64,000 nt of DNA from Flavobacterium profundi (GTDB taxonomy: Bacteria; Bacteroidota; Bacteroidia; Flavobacteriales; Flavobacteriaceae), in contig NZ_VDCZ01000006.1 in assembly GCF_006491645.1 (NCBI RefSeq), positions 158,461 through 222,460 of the forward strand, read 5' to 3'. The position numbers were made by a program, and so were the translations under genes. Positions 26,685-35,169 of this stretch are shown here, piece after piece. The number at the start of each line of letters is the position of its first letter. Positions within the stretch are counted from its first letter, which is position 1. A model generated the notes under the pieces. The model did no database searches. It was not told where the DNA came from and saw nothing but the letters and a program-made list of their open reading frames with translations.

Positions 26685-27235
26685 ATATAAAAATTATTAG
26701 TATTAGCTTAATTGTGGTTATGATTGTATCTTGTTCCACATCAAAAAATAAAAGAATAACTCCAGAGATAGAGGTTGTTAAATGTTTAGATGATTTTATA
26801 GTAAATTATCCAAAATTAAAACCAAACAAAGAGCTAACTTCAGTATTGTTTCAAAAAATTACTGAAAATGATACAGTATATTATCAAATTATGGACGAAC
26901 CAAAGAATGAGATATTGGCTACTTTAAACGATATTGAAAATAAGAAATCCAAATATCATGCTGTGGGTGTATATAAAAAGATTTTGTGTGAATACAATAA
27001 AAAAGACTTCAATAATGAGTATTTAAACTTTAAAGATGTTCCCAAATCTATTATAGATAAAGCGACAAGTATTAGGTTTTCTTTTGAACTTGATGGAAAA
27101 ATAATAGAAATTCCTTATGGACATCTCGAATGGGAACCTACAGTCGAAATTTATTATGATTTTAAATCAAAGATTAAAAAAATTAGAATTTTAGGTAAAG
27201 ACGAAATAGAAATTCAAGATTTTAATGGAGAATAA
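26675..27235 (+). CDS. Small lipoprotein of unknown function
   Basis: 186 aa, unrecognised. The N-terminus is a lipoprotein signal (ISISLIVVMIVSCSTSK, lipid-modified Cys about 20). The rest is soluble, with alternating charged and hydrophobic residues. It overlaps the gene before it by 10 bp and runs to 55 bp before the next start. It likely forms one unit with the two flanking exported proteins. Confidence 0.6.
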   Translation: MELNIKIISISLIVVMIVSCSTSKNKRITPEIEVVKCLDDFIVNYPKLKPNKELTSVLFQKITENDTVYYQIMDEPKNEILATLNDIENKKSKYHAVGVYKKILCEYNKKDFNNEYLNFKDVPKSIIDKATSIRFSFELDGKIIEIPYGHLEWEPTVEIYYDFKSKIKKIRILGKDEIEIQDFNGE

Positions 27236-27290
27236 GTCTAAAATACCTTATTTCTCCGTTTTTCTTAAGAATATAAACATTAAAAATAAA

Positions 27291-27743
27291 ATGAAAAAGA
27301 TACTAATTATCCTACTATTCAAAATAGCAATTGGTTGTGTTTTTGCTCAAAATAAAACAATTACAGGAAGAATTATTTCGGATTCGTTTGATCCATTAAG
27401 TGAGGTTTCCCTTATGACACAAGATAGTGTGCAAATTGGAAAAACAAATAAGAATGGTTTTTTTGAAATTGAAATCCCTTTGTCTGAAAAAAATATTTTA
27501 TTTGCTACTGCTTCTGTAGAACCTACAACGATTCAACTTTTAAATGATTGTACTACTGTTGAAGTCATATTGTTTTTAAGTGGGAGCTATGATTTCATGT
27601 TGGTAAAAAAAGTAAACCGAATTAAGAAGCAAAAATTCAGGCAACTTCAAAAAAAGCATAGGGAAGCCTTTGAAAAAGGAATTTTTGAAACCGAACAGCC
27701 TTGTTATGAACGTAATTTTATACCCTTTTTTGAGGAATCATGA
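27291..27743 (+). CDS. Exported protein with carboxypeptidase-regulatory-like domain
   Basis: 150 aa from ATG 27291. The open frame reaches back to 27225, but the signal peptide (MKKILIILLFKIAIGCVFAQ) begins at the inner Met. The mature part opens with TITGRIISDSFDPLSEVSLM and continues NKNGFFEIEIPL, the usual start of CarboxypepD_reg-like domains found on TonB receptors, here standing alone. The C-terminus is very basic (VKKVNRIKKQKFRQLQKKHR). Function unknown. Confidence 0.6.
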   Translation: MKKILIILLFKIAIGCVFAQNKTITGRIISDSFDPLSEVSLMTQDSVQIGKTNKNGFFEIEIPLSEKNILFATASVEPTTIQLLNDCTTVEVILFLSGSYDFMLVKKVNRIKKQKFRQLQKKHREAFEKGIFETEQPCYERNFIPFFEES

Positions 27744-27765
27744 TTTCGTGTAAAGATTTCTAGAT

Positions 27766-27849
27766 ATGAAAAAAATATATTGTATTACTGTGCTTGTTCT
27801 TTTATGTCCCGATAGTTTGGGTATATTTAGGTTGTGCTGGTCCATTTAA
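27766..27849 (+). pseudogene. Signal-peptide-only open frame, probable gene relic
   Basis: ATG 27766 opens a 27-codon frame, MKKIYCITVLVLLCPDSLG and a few more residues, ending at TAA 27847. It looks like the first exon-like part of an exported protein without its body. The body may be lost, or the gene may have been fused by deletion to the next one, which starts 23 bp later. Confidence 0.3.
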
Positions 27850-27871
27850 TAATCAAAAACTAATAAAAAAA

Positions 27872-28399
27872 ATGAAATATAAAATAATATCAATTTTTGT
27901 ATTTTTTCTAATTATTAATTTTAATCTTTTTTCACAAGGAGTATGGAATATAAAATATATAGCGATTGATTCTCTGAGTGAAACTTCTATTAATAAAGAA
28001 ATTAGAATTGATTTCAAATCATCTAATACAGATATTTTAATGTATAAAATGATAAAACCTTATATAGAACCTTATATTGTAAGAGATTTACTTTCAAAAA
28101 ATGATAAAGTTGAATTAACTGTAGATAGTCAACAACTTGTTTTTATTGAAAATTGGCTTATTTTTGATGACCACGGTGTATTTGGAGATCAAACATTAGT
28201 CAGTATCAATGAATTTAATGATGAAAAATTAATTATTAAAGAAATGTTTCTCGAATCAATAGATAATCTATCGTTAACCCTTTCTGTTACGATCAATTTA
28301 ACTAGTGATTTTGAAAAAAATATTCATTCAAAAAAAGGGGTAAGAATTATCATAAATAAATCTCAAATTAAAGGGATTTTATTAAAATTTAAAGATTAG
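27872..28399 (+). CDS. Small exported protein of unknown function
   Basis: 175 aa from ATG 27872. The frame opens at 27794, but the signal peptide MKYKIISIFVFFLIINFNLF starts here. The mature part (GVWNIKYIAIDSL, IRIDFKSSNTDI) has the look of a small beta-rich lipocalin-like domain, but no family is recognised. It is the last of four small exported genes on this strand before a long non-coding stretch. Confidence 0.55.
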   Translation: MKYKIISIFVFFLIINFNLFSQGVWNIKYIAIDSLSETSINKEIRIDFKSSNTDILMYKMIKPYIEPYIVRDLLSKNDKVELTVDSQQLVFIENWLIFDDHGVFGDQTLVSINEFNDEKLIIKEMFLESIDNLSLTLSVTINLTSDFEKNIHSKKGVRIIINKSQIKGILLKFKD

Positions 28400-28421
28400 T
28401 AATAAGAATGTTTTAAATATC

Positions 28422-28463
28422 GGAAATGTTTTCCGTGCCCACAAAGTAGATCAAATAAAACCA
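28422..28463. repeat. Direct repeat copy A flanking the 21-bp array
   Basis: It shares GGAAATGTTTTC and CCCACAAAGTAG at identical spacing with copy B at 28717-28758. The part after it is similar but diverged. Confidence 0.65.
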
Positions 28464-28497
28464 GGCCATGACGGAGTGGTTTTTTAAATTTAAACCT

Positions 28498-28665
28498 AAA
28501 AGCTATTAATTATAAGCTAAAAACTTTGATTAATAATCCAAATGGTTGTAATTATAAGCAAAAAGCGTCTATCAATGAGCTAAAAGATTATCATTACAAC
28601 CTCAAAGCTTCTATTAATAAGCTAAAAGGTATTCATTAGAAGCAAAAAGCTTATAATTATAAGCT
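28498..28665. repeat. Eight tandem 21-bp units, each a degenerate palindrome
   Basis: Units start at 28498, 28519 (22 bp), 28541 (20 bp), 28561, 28582, 28603, 28624 and 28645. Most begin AAAAG and end in AAGCT or AAGCA. The last unit contains the perfect 18-bp palindrome AGCTTATAATTATAAGCT (28648-28665), and the others are imperfect versions of it. The period equals two turns of the DNA helix. Function unknown. Confidence 0.8.
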
Positions 28666-28716
28666 CAGATCTATTTTTTAAAATATAAAAGAGAATAGGT
28701 ATCAAACCGATAGCTA

Positions 28717-28758
28717 GGAAATGTTTTCAAAACCCACAAAGTAGCTAAAAATAGCACC
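28717..28758. repeat. Direct repeat copy B flanking the 21-bp array
   Basis: Same GGAAATGTTTTC/CCCACAAAGTAG blocks as copy A, 295 bp further on. A related CACAAAGTTGCTAAAAATA segment lies at about 40602-40620 before a terminator. Confidence 0.65.
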
Positions 28759-28855
28759 CAACTGTTGTCAATTTATATTTTTTGCTCCATTTCATCATTC
28801 ATTTAAATTAATAGAAGCTTATAATAAGAAATTATTTACAACTAAATAATATTTA

Positions 28856-28863
28856 TATTTTTG
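28856..28863 (+). promoter_or_regulatory. -7 promoter box of the CHAT gene
   Basis: TATTTTTG matches TAnnTTTG and ends 18 bp before ATG 28882. No TTG at the usual distance was seen. Confidence 0.5.
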
Positions 28864-28881
28864 TAGGAACTCGTACAAATT

Positions 28882-31527
28882 ATGAATTTTAGGTGTTTTA
28901 TTCTTTTTTTTACTCTTTGTTTCTCTTTTTCTTTTTCTCAACAGCAAGAATCAGATAAAGATCTTAACAGTATTTCTTTTGAACATTCAAATGATAAACT
29001 AAAACAACAAAGTAATTTAAAATCATTAGACAGTGCATTAGTGATTTGGAACCAAAAAGAGAAAATAAAGAAGCAAAATGCTTCTCAAGAATTTTTTGTA
29101 GCTTGGAAAATAGCATCGTGCTATCGAGACCTTGGTTTATCTATAAAAGCTCTTGAATTTTACAAATCAGCTGAAGTTCTACTGCCAAATTTACATGCAA
29201 TTGATGCAACAATACGAGCTAATTTTTATTACGATTTGTGCGACTTTTATTATACGATTTCAAACCATAAATTATTTAAAAATAATTTAATTAAAGCCAT
29301 TTCATTATGGGAAACTAATTCAAATCAATTCTCAAATAAATTATTAGAAAGCTATGACAGGTTAATGGCAAACTATTTGGAATATGGCGATATTAATAAC
29401 GCTAAACTCTATCTATCTAAAGTTAAAACACTTTTAGGAGAAAATAATACACCCAAATTTCAGTTTACCGTTTATCTCTATGAACTTAGAATTGCTATTG
29501 CAGAAAAAGACATCATTCGTGCTGAAAAACAATATAATGTTGTAAAAAACTATTTTAGCCTCTTACAAGATAAATCTAATTTTCTAATGTATTATGCCGA
29601 TGCAACTAATTTTTATGCAGAAGCAATATTTACTTCAGGTAAAACAAAAGAAGCCTTACTGTTATTAAATGAATCTATTGTATGGCATAAAAAAACTGGA
29701 AATAATTTATCTCTTATAACAGTCTATTCCTATTATAGTTACTTTGCAAGAGAATTAAACGATTATAGTAAAGCACAACAAGCGGTTGACGAAGCTATTT
29801 ATATTATAGAACCGAACAATTTTTCTGATTTGGCAGGTTTGTATATCAATAAAGGAATTATTTATTTCTTAGAAGAGAATTATAAAAAAGCTGAAGTCTA
29901 TTTTGATAAAGCACACCAACTAATCAAAAGAATCGAGAATACAGATTTTTATTTGCTTTCCTATAATATTGAAATTTCAAAAAAATACCTAGAACTATTT
30001 GAAAAAACGAAGCATGAAAAACTACTTCAAAAGTCATTTGATTCCTATAAATATTCGGTAAAACAGTTCCAAGATTTTTATGATAATGATTTATTTAATC
30101 CTTTGTTAACGGACTTTAAAAATAATATTACAGAAGGATTGTTGTTACTTGGTTTAAAATCGGAAGACCAATTAGTTGAAATTGTGGCTTTAATTGAAAA
30201 TATTCAATCTAGATTTTTAATAAAAAATTATTTATTAAATAATAAATTCAATGCAAATGAATTGGTCAACGAACTTTCTGAAATTAAAACATTGCAATTA
30301 AAATTAGCCTCCATTTCGGTTATAAACAATCAAAAAGAAGCTACTAATTTAAAAAAGACGCAAATAAAAAATCAAATTGAAGGTATTGAAAAAAAAATAG
30401 TAGAGAAATATCCAAATTTCAATTCTATTTTTAATCCTAAGTTCAATTTTAAGAATTTTATTCAAAATAATAATGCGGAAATACTTAGATATTATGTTAC
30501 AAATGAGAGTTTATTTGGTGTTTTTCTAACAAAAGAACATACACTATATTTGAAACGATTGGGTGACATCGCTATTATAAAAGAAAAAGTTTCAAATTTA
30601 GCTGAAAGCATTAAAAATAAAGCGTCTATTACATCTCAATGTCAAGAAATTTATAACCTCTTACTGAAACCTTTTACTTTTACAACTTCTGAGATTACTA
30701 TTATTTCGAATTCTTTTTTAAATGAACTTCCTTTTGAATTATTATTAGACGAAAAGGGGCAATATGTAGTTGAAAATTTTGCAATAAATTATGCAACATC
30801 TTTACCATTGTACCAAATTCAAACAGAACACACCAATAACAGTAATTTTAAACTGGCCATTTTTCAACCCAGTTATACGAATAAAAATGTAGCCACTTTA
30901 CCATTTGCAGCAAAAGAAGCCTTGTATTTACAAGAGCATTTTAATTCGTCACTTTTTTCAAATGAAAAGGCTTCAAAAGAAAACTTCATTAGTGAAGCTT
31001 CCAAATATAATGTGTACCATTTATCCATGCATGCTGTTATAGATCCAAATGATGAAGATACTTCTCGCTTACTATTTAATGATGAAGATTTTTATTTTGC
31101 TGATTTTTACGGACAAAAATTGCCCTTAGATTTGGTGGTTTTAAGCGCTTGTGAAACAGGAGTTGGTAAACTTATCGAAGGAGAAGGTTTAATGAGTTTA
31201 TCACGTGCTTTTACTTATAGTGGTGTTGCTTCCACCATACATAGTTTATGGGAAATTCCAGATAAACAAGCATTTGAAATTATGCAGTTGTTTTATGATA
31301 ATATCAGTAAAGGGTTATCTAAAAGCGAAGCATTACAGCAAGCCAAGAAAGAATATTTAAAAACATGTAAAGCCGAAGAACTACAACATCCCTATTATTG
31401 GTCTGGTTTTGTTTTGCATGGTAATTCAAAAGCGTTAGTACACAAACAAAATATTTGGTTTCAAATCATAATTGGAAGCTTACTCTTTCTACTTGTAATA
31501 ATCCTGTTTTTAAAGTTTAGAAAGTAA
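28882..31527 (+). CDS. TPR-CHAT domain protein, putative caspase-like protease with C-terminal membrane anchor
   Basis: 881 aa. Signal peptide (FILFFTLCFSFSFSQ), TPR-like helical repeats at about 60-400 (for example YGDINNAKLYLSKVKTL, YKKAEVYFDKAHQLI), a helical linker, then a CHAT domain at about 590-840. The catalytic His717 (YHLSMHAVID) and Cys757 (LSACETGVGK) of the caspase/clan CD fold are both present. The C-terminus is a transmembrane helix (FQIIIGSLLFLLVIILFL) and a basic tail. The signal peptide and single anchor would place TPR and protease in the periplasm. The gene runs convergently into the anti-sigma gene with an 18-bp overlap of the ends. Whether it cleaves a partner is unknown; partner choice and activity are inference. 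Confidence 0.87.
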   Translation: MNFRCFILFFTLCFSFSFSQQQESDKDLNSISFEHSNDKLKQQSNLKSLDSALVIWNQKEKIKKQNASQEFFVAWKIASCYRDLGLSIKALEFYKSAEVLLPNLHAIDATIRANFYYDLCDFYYTISNHKLFKNNLIKAISLWETNSNQFSNKLLESYDRLMANYLEYGDINNAKLYLSKVKTLLGENNTPKFQFTVYLYELRIAIAEKDIIRAEKQYNVVKNYFSLLQDKSNFLMYYADATNFYAEAIFTSGKTKEALLLLNESIVWHKKTGNNLSLITVYSYYSYFARELNDYSKAQQAVDEAIYIIEPNNFSDLAGLYINKGIIYFLEENYKKAEVYFDKAHQLIKRIENTDFYLLSYNIEISKKYLELFEKTKHEKLLQKSFDSYKYSVKQFQDFYDNDLFNPLLTDFKNNITEGLLLLGLKSEDQLVEIVALIENIQSRFLIKNYLLNNKFNANELVNELSEIKTLQLKLASISVINNQKEATNLKKTQIKNQIEGIEKKIVEKYPNFNSIFNPKFNFKNFIQNNNAEILRYYVTNESLFGVFLTKEHTLYLKRLGDIAIIKEKVSNLAESIKNKASITSQCQEIYNLLLKPFTFTTSEITIISNSFLNELPFELLLDEKGQYVVENFAINYATSLPLYQIQTEHTNNSNFKLAIFQPSYTNKNVATLPFAAKEALYLQEHFNSSLFSNEKASKENFISEASKYNVYHLSMHAVIDPNDEDTSRLLFNDEDFYFADFYGQKLPLDLVVLSACETGVGKLIEGEGLMSLSRAFTYSGVASTIHSLWEIPDKQAFEIMQLFYDNISKGLSKSEALQQAKKEYLKTCKAEELQHPYYWSGFVLHGNSKALVHKQNIWFQIIIGSLLFLLVIILFLKFRK

Positions 31528-32220
31528 AGTTGTAGCTTCTGTTTTTTTAAATGAATAGTTAGTAACCAATTCATTTAGTAATTCTTTAGTTGTGGTCACT
31601 TTATTTAGTTTTAAATTAGCCAAAGCTTTAAACCAAATCCCTTTTTCATAATACTTTGAGTTGGCATCTGTAATTGCATTAAATTGTGTTAGAGCCAAGT
31701 CATATTTATTTAGCTCCATAAGGCAAATTCCATTATAAAAATAAAGATAGTCTTTAGGTTCTGTTTCTATTATTTTACCAAATAATTCCTGAGCTAGTTT
31801 ATAATCTCCTAAGTCATAAGCTGTAAAAGCTTCTTTTTCAGAAGATGAATTACTGTCATTTCTTAAATTTGAGATTTCAACATTTGGATAAGGCTCAAAA
31901 TGAGATGCATATAAAGAAGCATTGGAATTTTGATTGCTACTAAAGTAAAGAACTAATGAAAATACAATAGCAAATAGAGCTGCATATGGTAGCAATTTTC
32001 GAATAGTAAATTTCGCAGAAGATTCTTTTTTTGCGGTTTCAAAAGCTTGTATTTGATTTTTTATTTTTTGTCTTTCCGAAACCATTACAGCTTTTTTTAG
32101 TTCAGTATAAAATTCAAATTCAGATCGAAACTCAGCATCATTTTCTAACTTATCTTCCAATTCTTTTTGTTCCTTTGAAGTTAAATTATTTTCAAAGTAT
32201 TTTTCTATTAATTCATTCAT
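31510..32220 (-). CDS. Transmembrane anti-sigma-like protein with periplasmic TPRs
   Basis: 236 aa. The cytoplasmic N-terminus (MNELIEKYFENNLTSKEQKELEDKL) is the short helical form seen in Bacteroidetes anti-sigma factors and lacks the zinc His/Cys motif. One transmembrane helix at about 80-99 (LLPYAALFAIVFSLVLYF), then a periplasmic part with two to three TPR-like units (AFTAYDLGDYKLAQELFGKI, LYFYNGICLMELNKYDLALTQF). It overlaps the sigma gene by 4 bp, so they are co-translated. Its 3' end overlaps the CHAT gene by 18 bp. The periplasmic TPR could contact the CHAT protein's TPR; this is a guess from layout. Confidence 0.75.
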   Translation of the reverse strand: MNELIEKYFENNLTSKEQKELEDKLENDAEFRSEFEFYTELKKAVMVSERQKIKNQIQAFETAKKESSAKFTIRKLLPYAALFAIVFSLVLYFSSNQNSNASLYASHFEPYPNVEISNLRNDSNSSSEKEAFTAYDLGDYKLAQELFGKIIETEPKDYLYFYNGICLMELNKYDLALTQFNAITDANSKYYEKGIWFKALANLKLNKVTTTKELLNELVTNYSFKKTEATTLLSKL

Positions 32221-32762
32221 TTTTTAGGATTTAGCAGTTTTTTTAAATGGGAAATGCATCTCGATTTTTGACTTTTCAGTACATCTTTATTTTCATACTT
32301 TAAGAGGTCTTGTATCTCATCTAATTTTTTATTTTCAAAATAGAATAAATTTAAAATTTGTTGACATTGTTCTCCTAAAGTTTCATAGGCCACTTTTAAT
32401 GCTTTTTCTCTCTGATTCAAAGATTCGTCATCAGACGAAAACTCTGAAAAATGACTGTATTCTATGGTTTCAATAGTTTCTAAACGAATTTTTTTATTAG
32501 ATTTTAAATAATTATAAATCATAAATTTTCCTATTCCTACAAAATAGGTATGAATACTACTTTGTAAATCATCTATTTTATTTTTCCTAACATTTTCAAT
32601 TAAAGCTACCATACTATCTTGATAAATATCTAAAGCAACTTCATTAGGAATAGCATAACGGTTTGCCAACTTAAAAAAAGTCAATTTATTTTCTACATAA
32701 ATTTTCTTTATTATGGCAGTGTCATTTTGTTTTATTCTTTCAACTATGTTGTTTTCATTCAT
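32217..32762 (-). CDS. ECF-type RNA polymerase sigma factor
   Basis: 181 aa. Sigma region 2 at about 10-90 (FKLANRYAIPNEVALDIYQDSMVALIENV) and region 4 at about 118-175 (LKVAYETLGEQCQQILNLFYFENKKLDEIQDLLKY, ending SRCISHLKKLL). It is longer between the regions than minimal ECFs. The gene has a -7-like box TATTTTTG at 32797-32804 on the minus strand, 34 bp before the ATG, and is divergent from the exported-protein operon at 32873. Probably it is held at the membrane by the following gene and directs transcription of envelope genes when released. Confidence 0.85.
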   Translation of the reverse strand: MNENNIVERIKQNDTAIIKKIYVENKLTFFKLANRYAIPNEVALDIYQDSMVALIENVRKNKIDDLQSSIHTYFVGIGKFMIYNYLKSNKKIRLETIETIEYSHFSEFSSDDESLNQREKALKVAYETLGEQCQQILNLFYFENKKLDEIQDLLKYENKDVLKSQKSRCISHLKKLLNPKK

Positions 32763-32872
32763 TAGTAGCAGATATTTTGTAAAGTAAACTTTAAAACAAA
32801 AATAATATTTATGGGTTTACCTTTTTGTTTTTTTTCTACAAATGAGCAATAAACATTTAAAATCTATAACTC

Positions 32873-33763
32873 ATGAAACATTTTTGTTTAACACTATTAA
32901 TGACTTTATTTTTTAGTCATGCCATTAATGCTCAGTTTTTTAAAAAACTACAAGATAAAGCACAACAGTCTATGGAACGTGCTTTGGAAAGAAAAACAGA
33001 TGAAAAAATTGACCAAACTTCTGAAGCCACAATGGATACCATTTTTGAGGTACCAAAAAAAATAAAAAAGAAATCTAAAAAGAATAAACCAGAGACTAAA
33101 AATGATAATCAGAATGAGTTTCCAGGTAATATATTCACTGAAAACGATGAAATAAAATATGAATCCAAATATATTTTTCCAGTTACAGCAACTATTGAAA
33201 TGGAGGATGTAACATCAAATCTTAAAAAAACAACAATGAAGCAAGGGTATGGCAAAGAAGCCTTACTCACAGAAATAGATAAAAATGGAGATCCATTTAT
33301 TATTGATATGAAAAATGAGACGGCTATTATGCTAAATGTTTCTAATGGAACTGCTCAAGTAATGTCTTTAGAATGGATGGAAAAAATAATGGGAGATCAA
33401 GGTATTTCCAGTCAAGAAACTTTAGATGTTGTGCCTTCAGTTAAAAAAACGGGGAAAACTAAAATGATGAATGGATATAAATGTCATGAGTATACTATTA
33501 CTTACGAAAAAGGTCTAATTAATGCATGGTATGCACCAGATGTTAAGTTTGAATACCAGGATTATTTAAGAGGAATGTCTAAGTTATTCTCTAAAAAGAA
33601 AGAAGAAAGCCCTATACAACTGCTAAATACAGACTATGGTTATGTGATGGAAATGACTTTTTTTAATGAACAATCTAAAAAACAAAGTTCCATGAAGGTA
33701 ATTGCTATAGAGGAAAAAGTAAGAATGATAAATATGAGTTTGTTTACTATCCAAAAATTATAA
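32873..33763 (+). CDS. Exported DUF4412-like protein
   Basis: 296 aa. Signal peptide (LLMTLFFSHAINAQ), a basic helical stretch (FFKKLQDKAQQSMERALERK), a Lys-rich linker (PKKIKKKSKKNKPE) and a C-terminal beta domain of the DUF4412 type (MKQGYGKEALLTEI, MNGYKCHEYTITYEKGLINAWYAPD). DUF4412 proteins are periplasmic and uncharacterised. It is the first gene of a seven-gene co-directional run (32873-38767) whose gaps are 22 bp or less. It is divergent from the ECF sigma gene, so it is a candidate member of that sigma regulon. Confidence 0.65.
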   Translation: MKHFCLTLLMTLFFSHAINAQFFKKLQDKAQQSMERALERKTDEKIDQTSEATMDTIFEVPKKIKKKSKKNKPETKNDNQNEFPGNIFTENDEIKYESKYIFPVTATIEMEDVTSNLKKTTMKQGYGKEALLTEIDKNGDPFIIDMKNETAIMLNVSNGTAQVMSLEWMEKIMGDQGISSQETLDVVPSVKKTGKTKMMNGYKCHEYTITYEKGLINAWYAPDVKFEYQDYLRGMSKLFSKKKEESPIQLLNTDYGYVMEMTFFNEQSKKQSSMKVIAIEEKVRMINMSLFTIQKL

Positions 33764-33765
33764 AA

Positions 33766-34386
33766 ATGAAAAAAATCAGTTTACTACTAATTGCAATGCA
33801 ACTTAATATAAGTTGTCAAGATGCTAAAGACAAAACAACTGAAAGCGTTACTAATTCTGTAATAGAAAAAACTTTAGATCAAGTTGGTGTCGCTTCTGAG
33901 AATATTGAAAGAGCCAATCAGAATCAAGCTAACATTGAAATTACTTATGATGGCAAGCCTCTTTTTACTACTGAAGAAAACTTTAAAACTATTATGAATA
34001 TTGCGGGTAAGCAAATGATGGTTTTTTCTATAGATAGTGATGATGCTAAAATTAATATCGCTTTTTCAGGTTTAAAAAATATGCTTGATGTAAAGCCTAT
34101 TTCAGGCAAAAATGAAGAAGGGAAATTAGATCCTAAAGATGCTAATGGAACTGTTGTTAGTATTACAATGGCAAAGGAGAATGAATATGCATACACTTTA
34201 TTAGAAGGAGAAGCAACTATATCAAAATTAAATCAAGATGAAGTTATAATTGATTTTGCCGGAAAAGCAGGAAGCTTTCTAGATGCTAATAAGCCAGAAA
34301 ATTGGAAACCTATTCAAGGAAAAATTGTTAGCAAATATCCAGTTATGAATTTTATACAAATTAAAAAAGAAGATTTATTCTATTAA
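33766..34386 (+). CDS. Probable lipoprotein of unknown function
   Basis: 206 aa. Starts 2 bp after the DUF4412 gene. The signal ends LNISC at about residue 17, so lipid anchoring is likely. After a Ser/Thr/Asn-rich linker comes a beta-rich domain (ANIEITYDGKPLFTTEENF, INIAFSGLKNML, EATISKLNQDEVIIDFAGKAGSF). No family recognised. The last segments look like a periplasmic binding or adhesion fold, but that is weak. Confidence 0.6.
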   Translation: MKKISLLLIAMQLNISCQDAKDKTTESVTNSVIEKTLDQVGVASENIERANQNQANIEITYDGKPLFTTEENFKTIMNIAGKQMMVFSIDSDDAKINIAFSGLKNMLDVKPISGKNEEGKLDPKDANGTVVSITMAKENEYAYTLLEGEATISKLNQDEVIIDFAGKAGSFLDANKPENWKPIQGKIVSKYPVMNFIQIKKEDLFY

Positions 34387-34407
34387 AAACAAAATAAAAA
34401 AACAAAA

Positions 34408-35148
34408 ATGAAAAATATTATTTCAAGCTTATTATTAGTGTCTCTTTTTGCTTTGGTTGCGTGTTCTAAAAATGATGATGATGCAACCATAAATGATGTA
34501 ACAATAAGAAATCCAAAAAAAGTAATTCTTAATACCTATTCCAATCAAGGTAACTTGACAAATACTGTTTTATATGAATTTAGTTATAATGAAAAGAGTT
34601 TGCTTTCAACAGTAAAAATTACAGATGTTGATGGCGTAAAAAATAGAACAATTAATTATAATTCAGAGGATAGAATTTCTCAAATAACTCAAACTTCTGG
34701 AAATAATGCAAAAATACTAACGGTTACTTATACTGGAGAAAATGCTACTTTGTCCATATCTGGAGAAACAAATCCGTACTTATTTACATATTCTAGTTCA
34801 AATAATAGTTATGATTATTCTAATGGTACAGATAATGGTACTTTTTTCTTTGGTGAGAATGACAATTTAATTGAAATTATTTCTGAAAATGCAAGTATAT
34901 TTTCTAAAAGTGTAACCACAGAAATTAAAGGAATTTATGCTAACCAAAACAAATTAACAGCATTTTTTTTCTCTTTTTTGAACAATGGAGAGTTTTTATT
35001 TTTTGATAGAAATGCTATGTCTACATTATCTTTTGACGGTGTAAATTATATTATTAATAATGAATCTGAAAATGGTAGTCTAACTTATTATAATATGATA
35101 AATGCTACTACTCAAATAAAAATTGTTGATGTTATCATTATTTATTAA
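34408..35148 (+). CDS. Lipoprotein with YD-like repeats, paralogue of the gene at 36898
   Basis: 246 aa. Lipobox Cys at about 20 (LFALVACSKNDDD). Beta-hairpin repeats follow, such as FSYNEKSLLSTVKITDVDG and INYNSEDRISQITQTSG, resembling the loose YD/RHS-like lipoproteins of Bacteroidetes. The gene at 36898 has the same plan (MASCSKDDEA, FNYNDSGKWISGVNRFG), so the two are probable paralogues in one operon. Function unknown. Confidence 0.6.
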   Translation: MKNIISSLLLVSLFALVACSKNDDDATINDVTIRNPKKVILNTYSNQGNLTNTVLYEFSYNEKSLLSTVKITDVDGVKNRTINYNSEDRISQITQTSGNNAKILTVTYTGENATLSISGETNPYLFTYSSSNNSYDYSNGTDNGTFFFGENDNLIEIISENASIFSKSVTTEIKGIYANQNKLTAFFFSFLNNGEFLFFDRNAMSTLSFDGVNYIINNESENGSLTYYNMINATTQIKIVDVIIIY

Positions 35149-35169
35149 CTCATTTCAATAGTAAACAAA

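Larger units (their letters stand above)
28400..28881. other. 482-bp intergenic region with a tandem array framed by direct repeats
   Basis: It contains direct repeat copy A (28422-28463), a weak hairpin ending in GAGTGGTTTTTT at about 28463-28486 that may end the upstream transcript, the 21-bp array (28498-28665), direct repeat copy B (28717-28758) and the -7 box of the CHAT gene (28856-28863). One frame through the array reads K-A-S-I-N-x-L-like heptapeptides for 46 codons but has no start codon, so it is not counted as a gene. Confidence 0.6.

Noticed and set aside
28498..28665. CRISPR array
   Set aside because: The 21-bp units are directly adjacent and degenerate, with no spacers and no cas genes.
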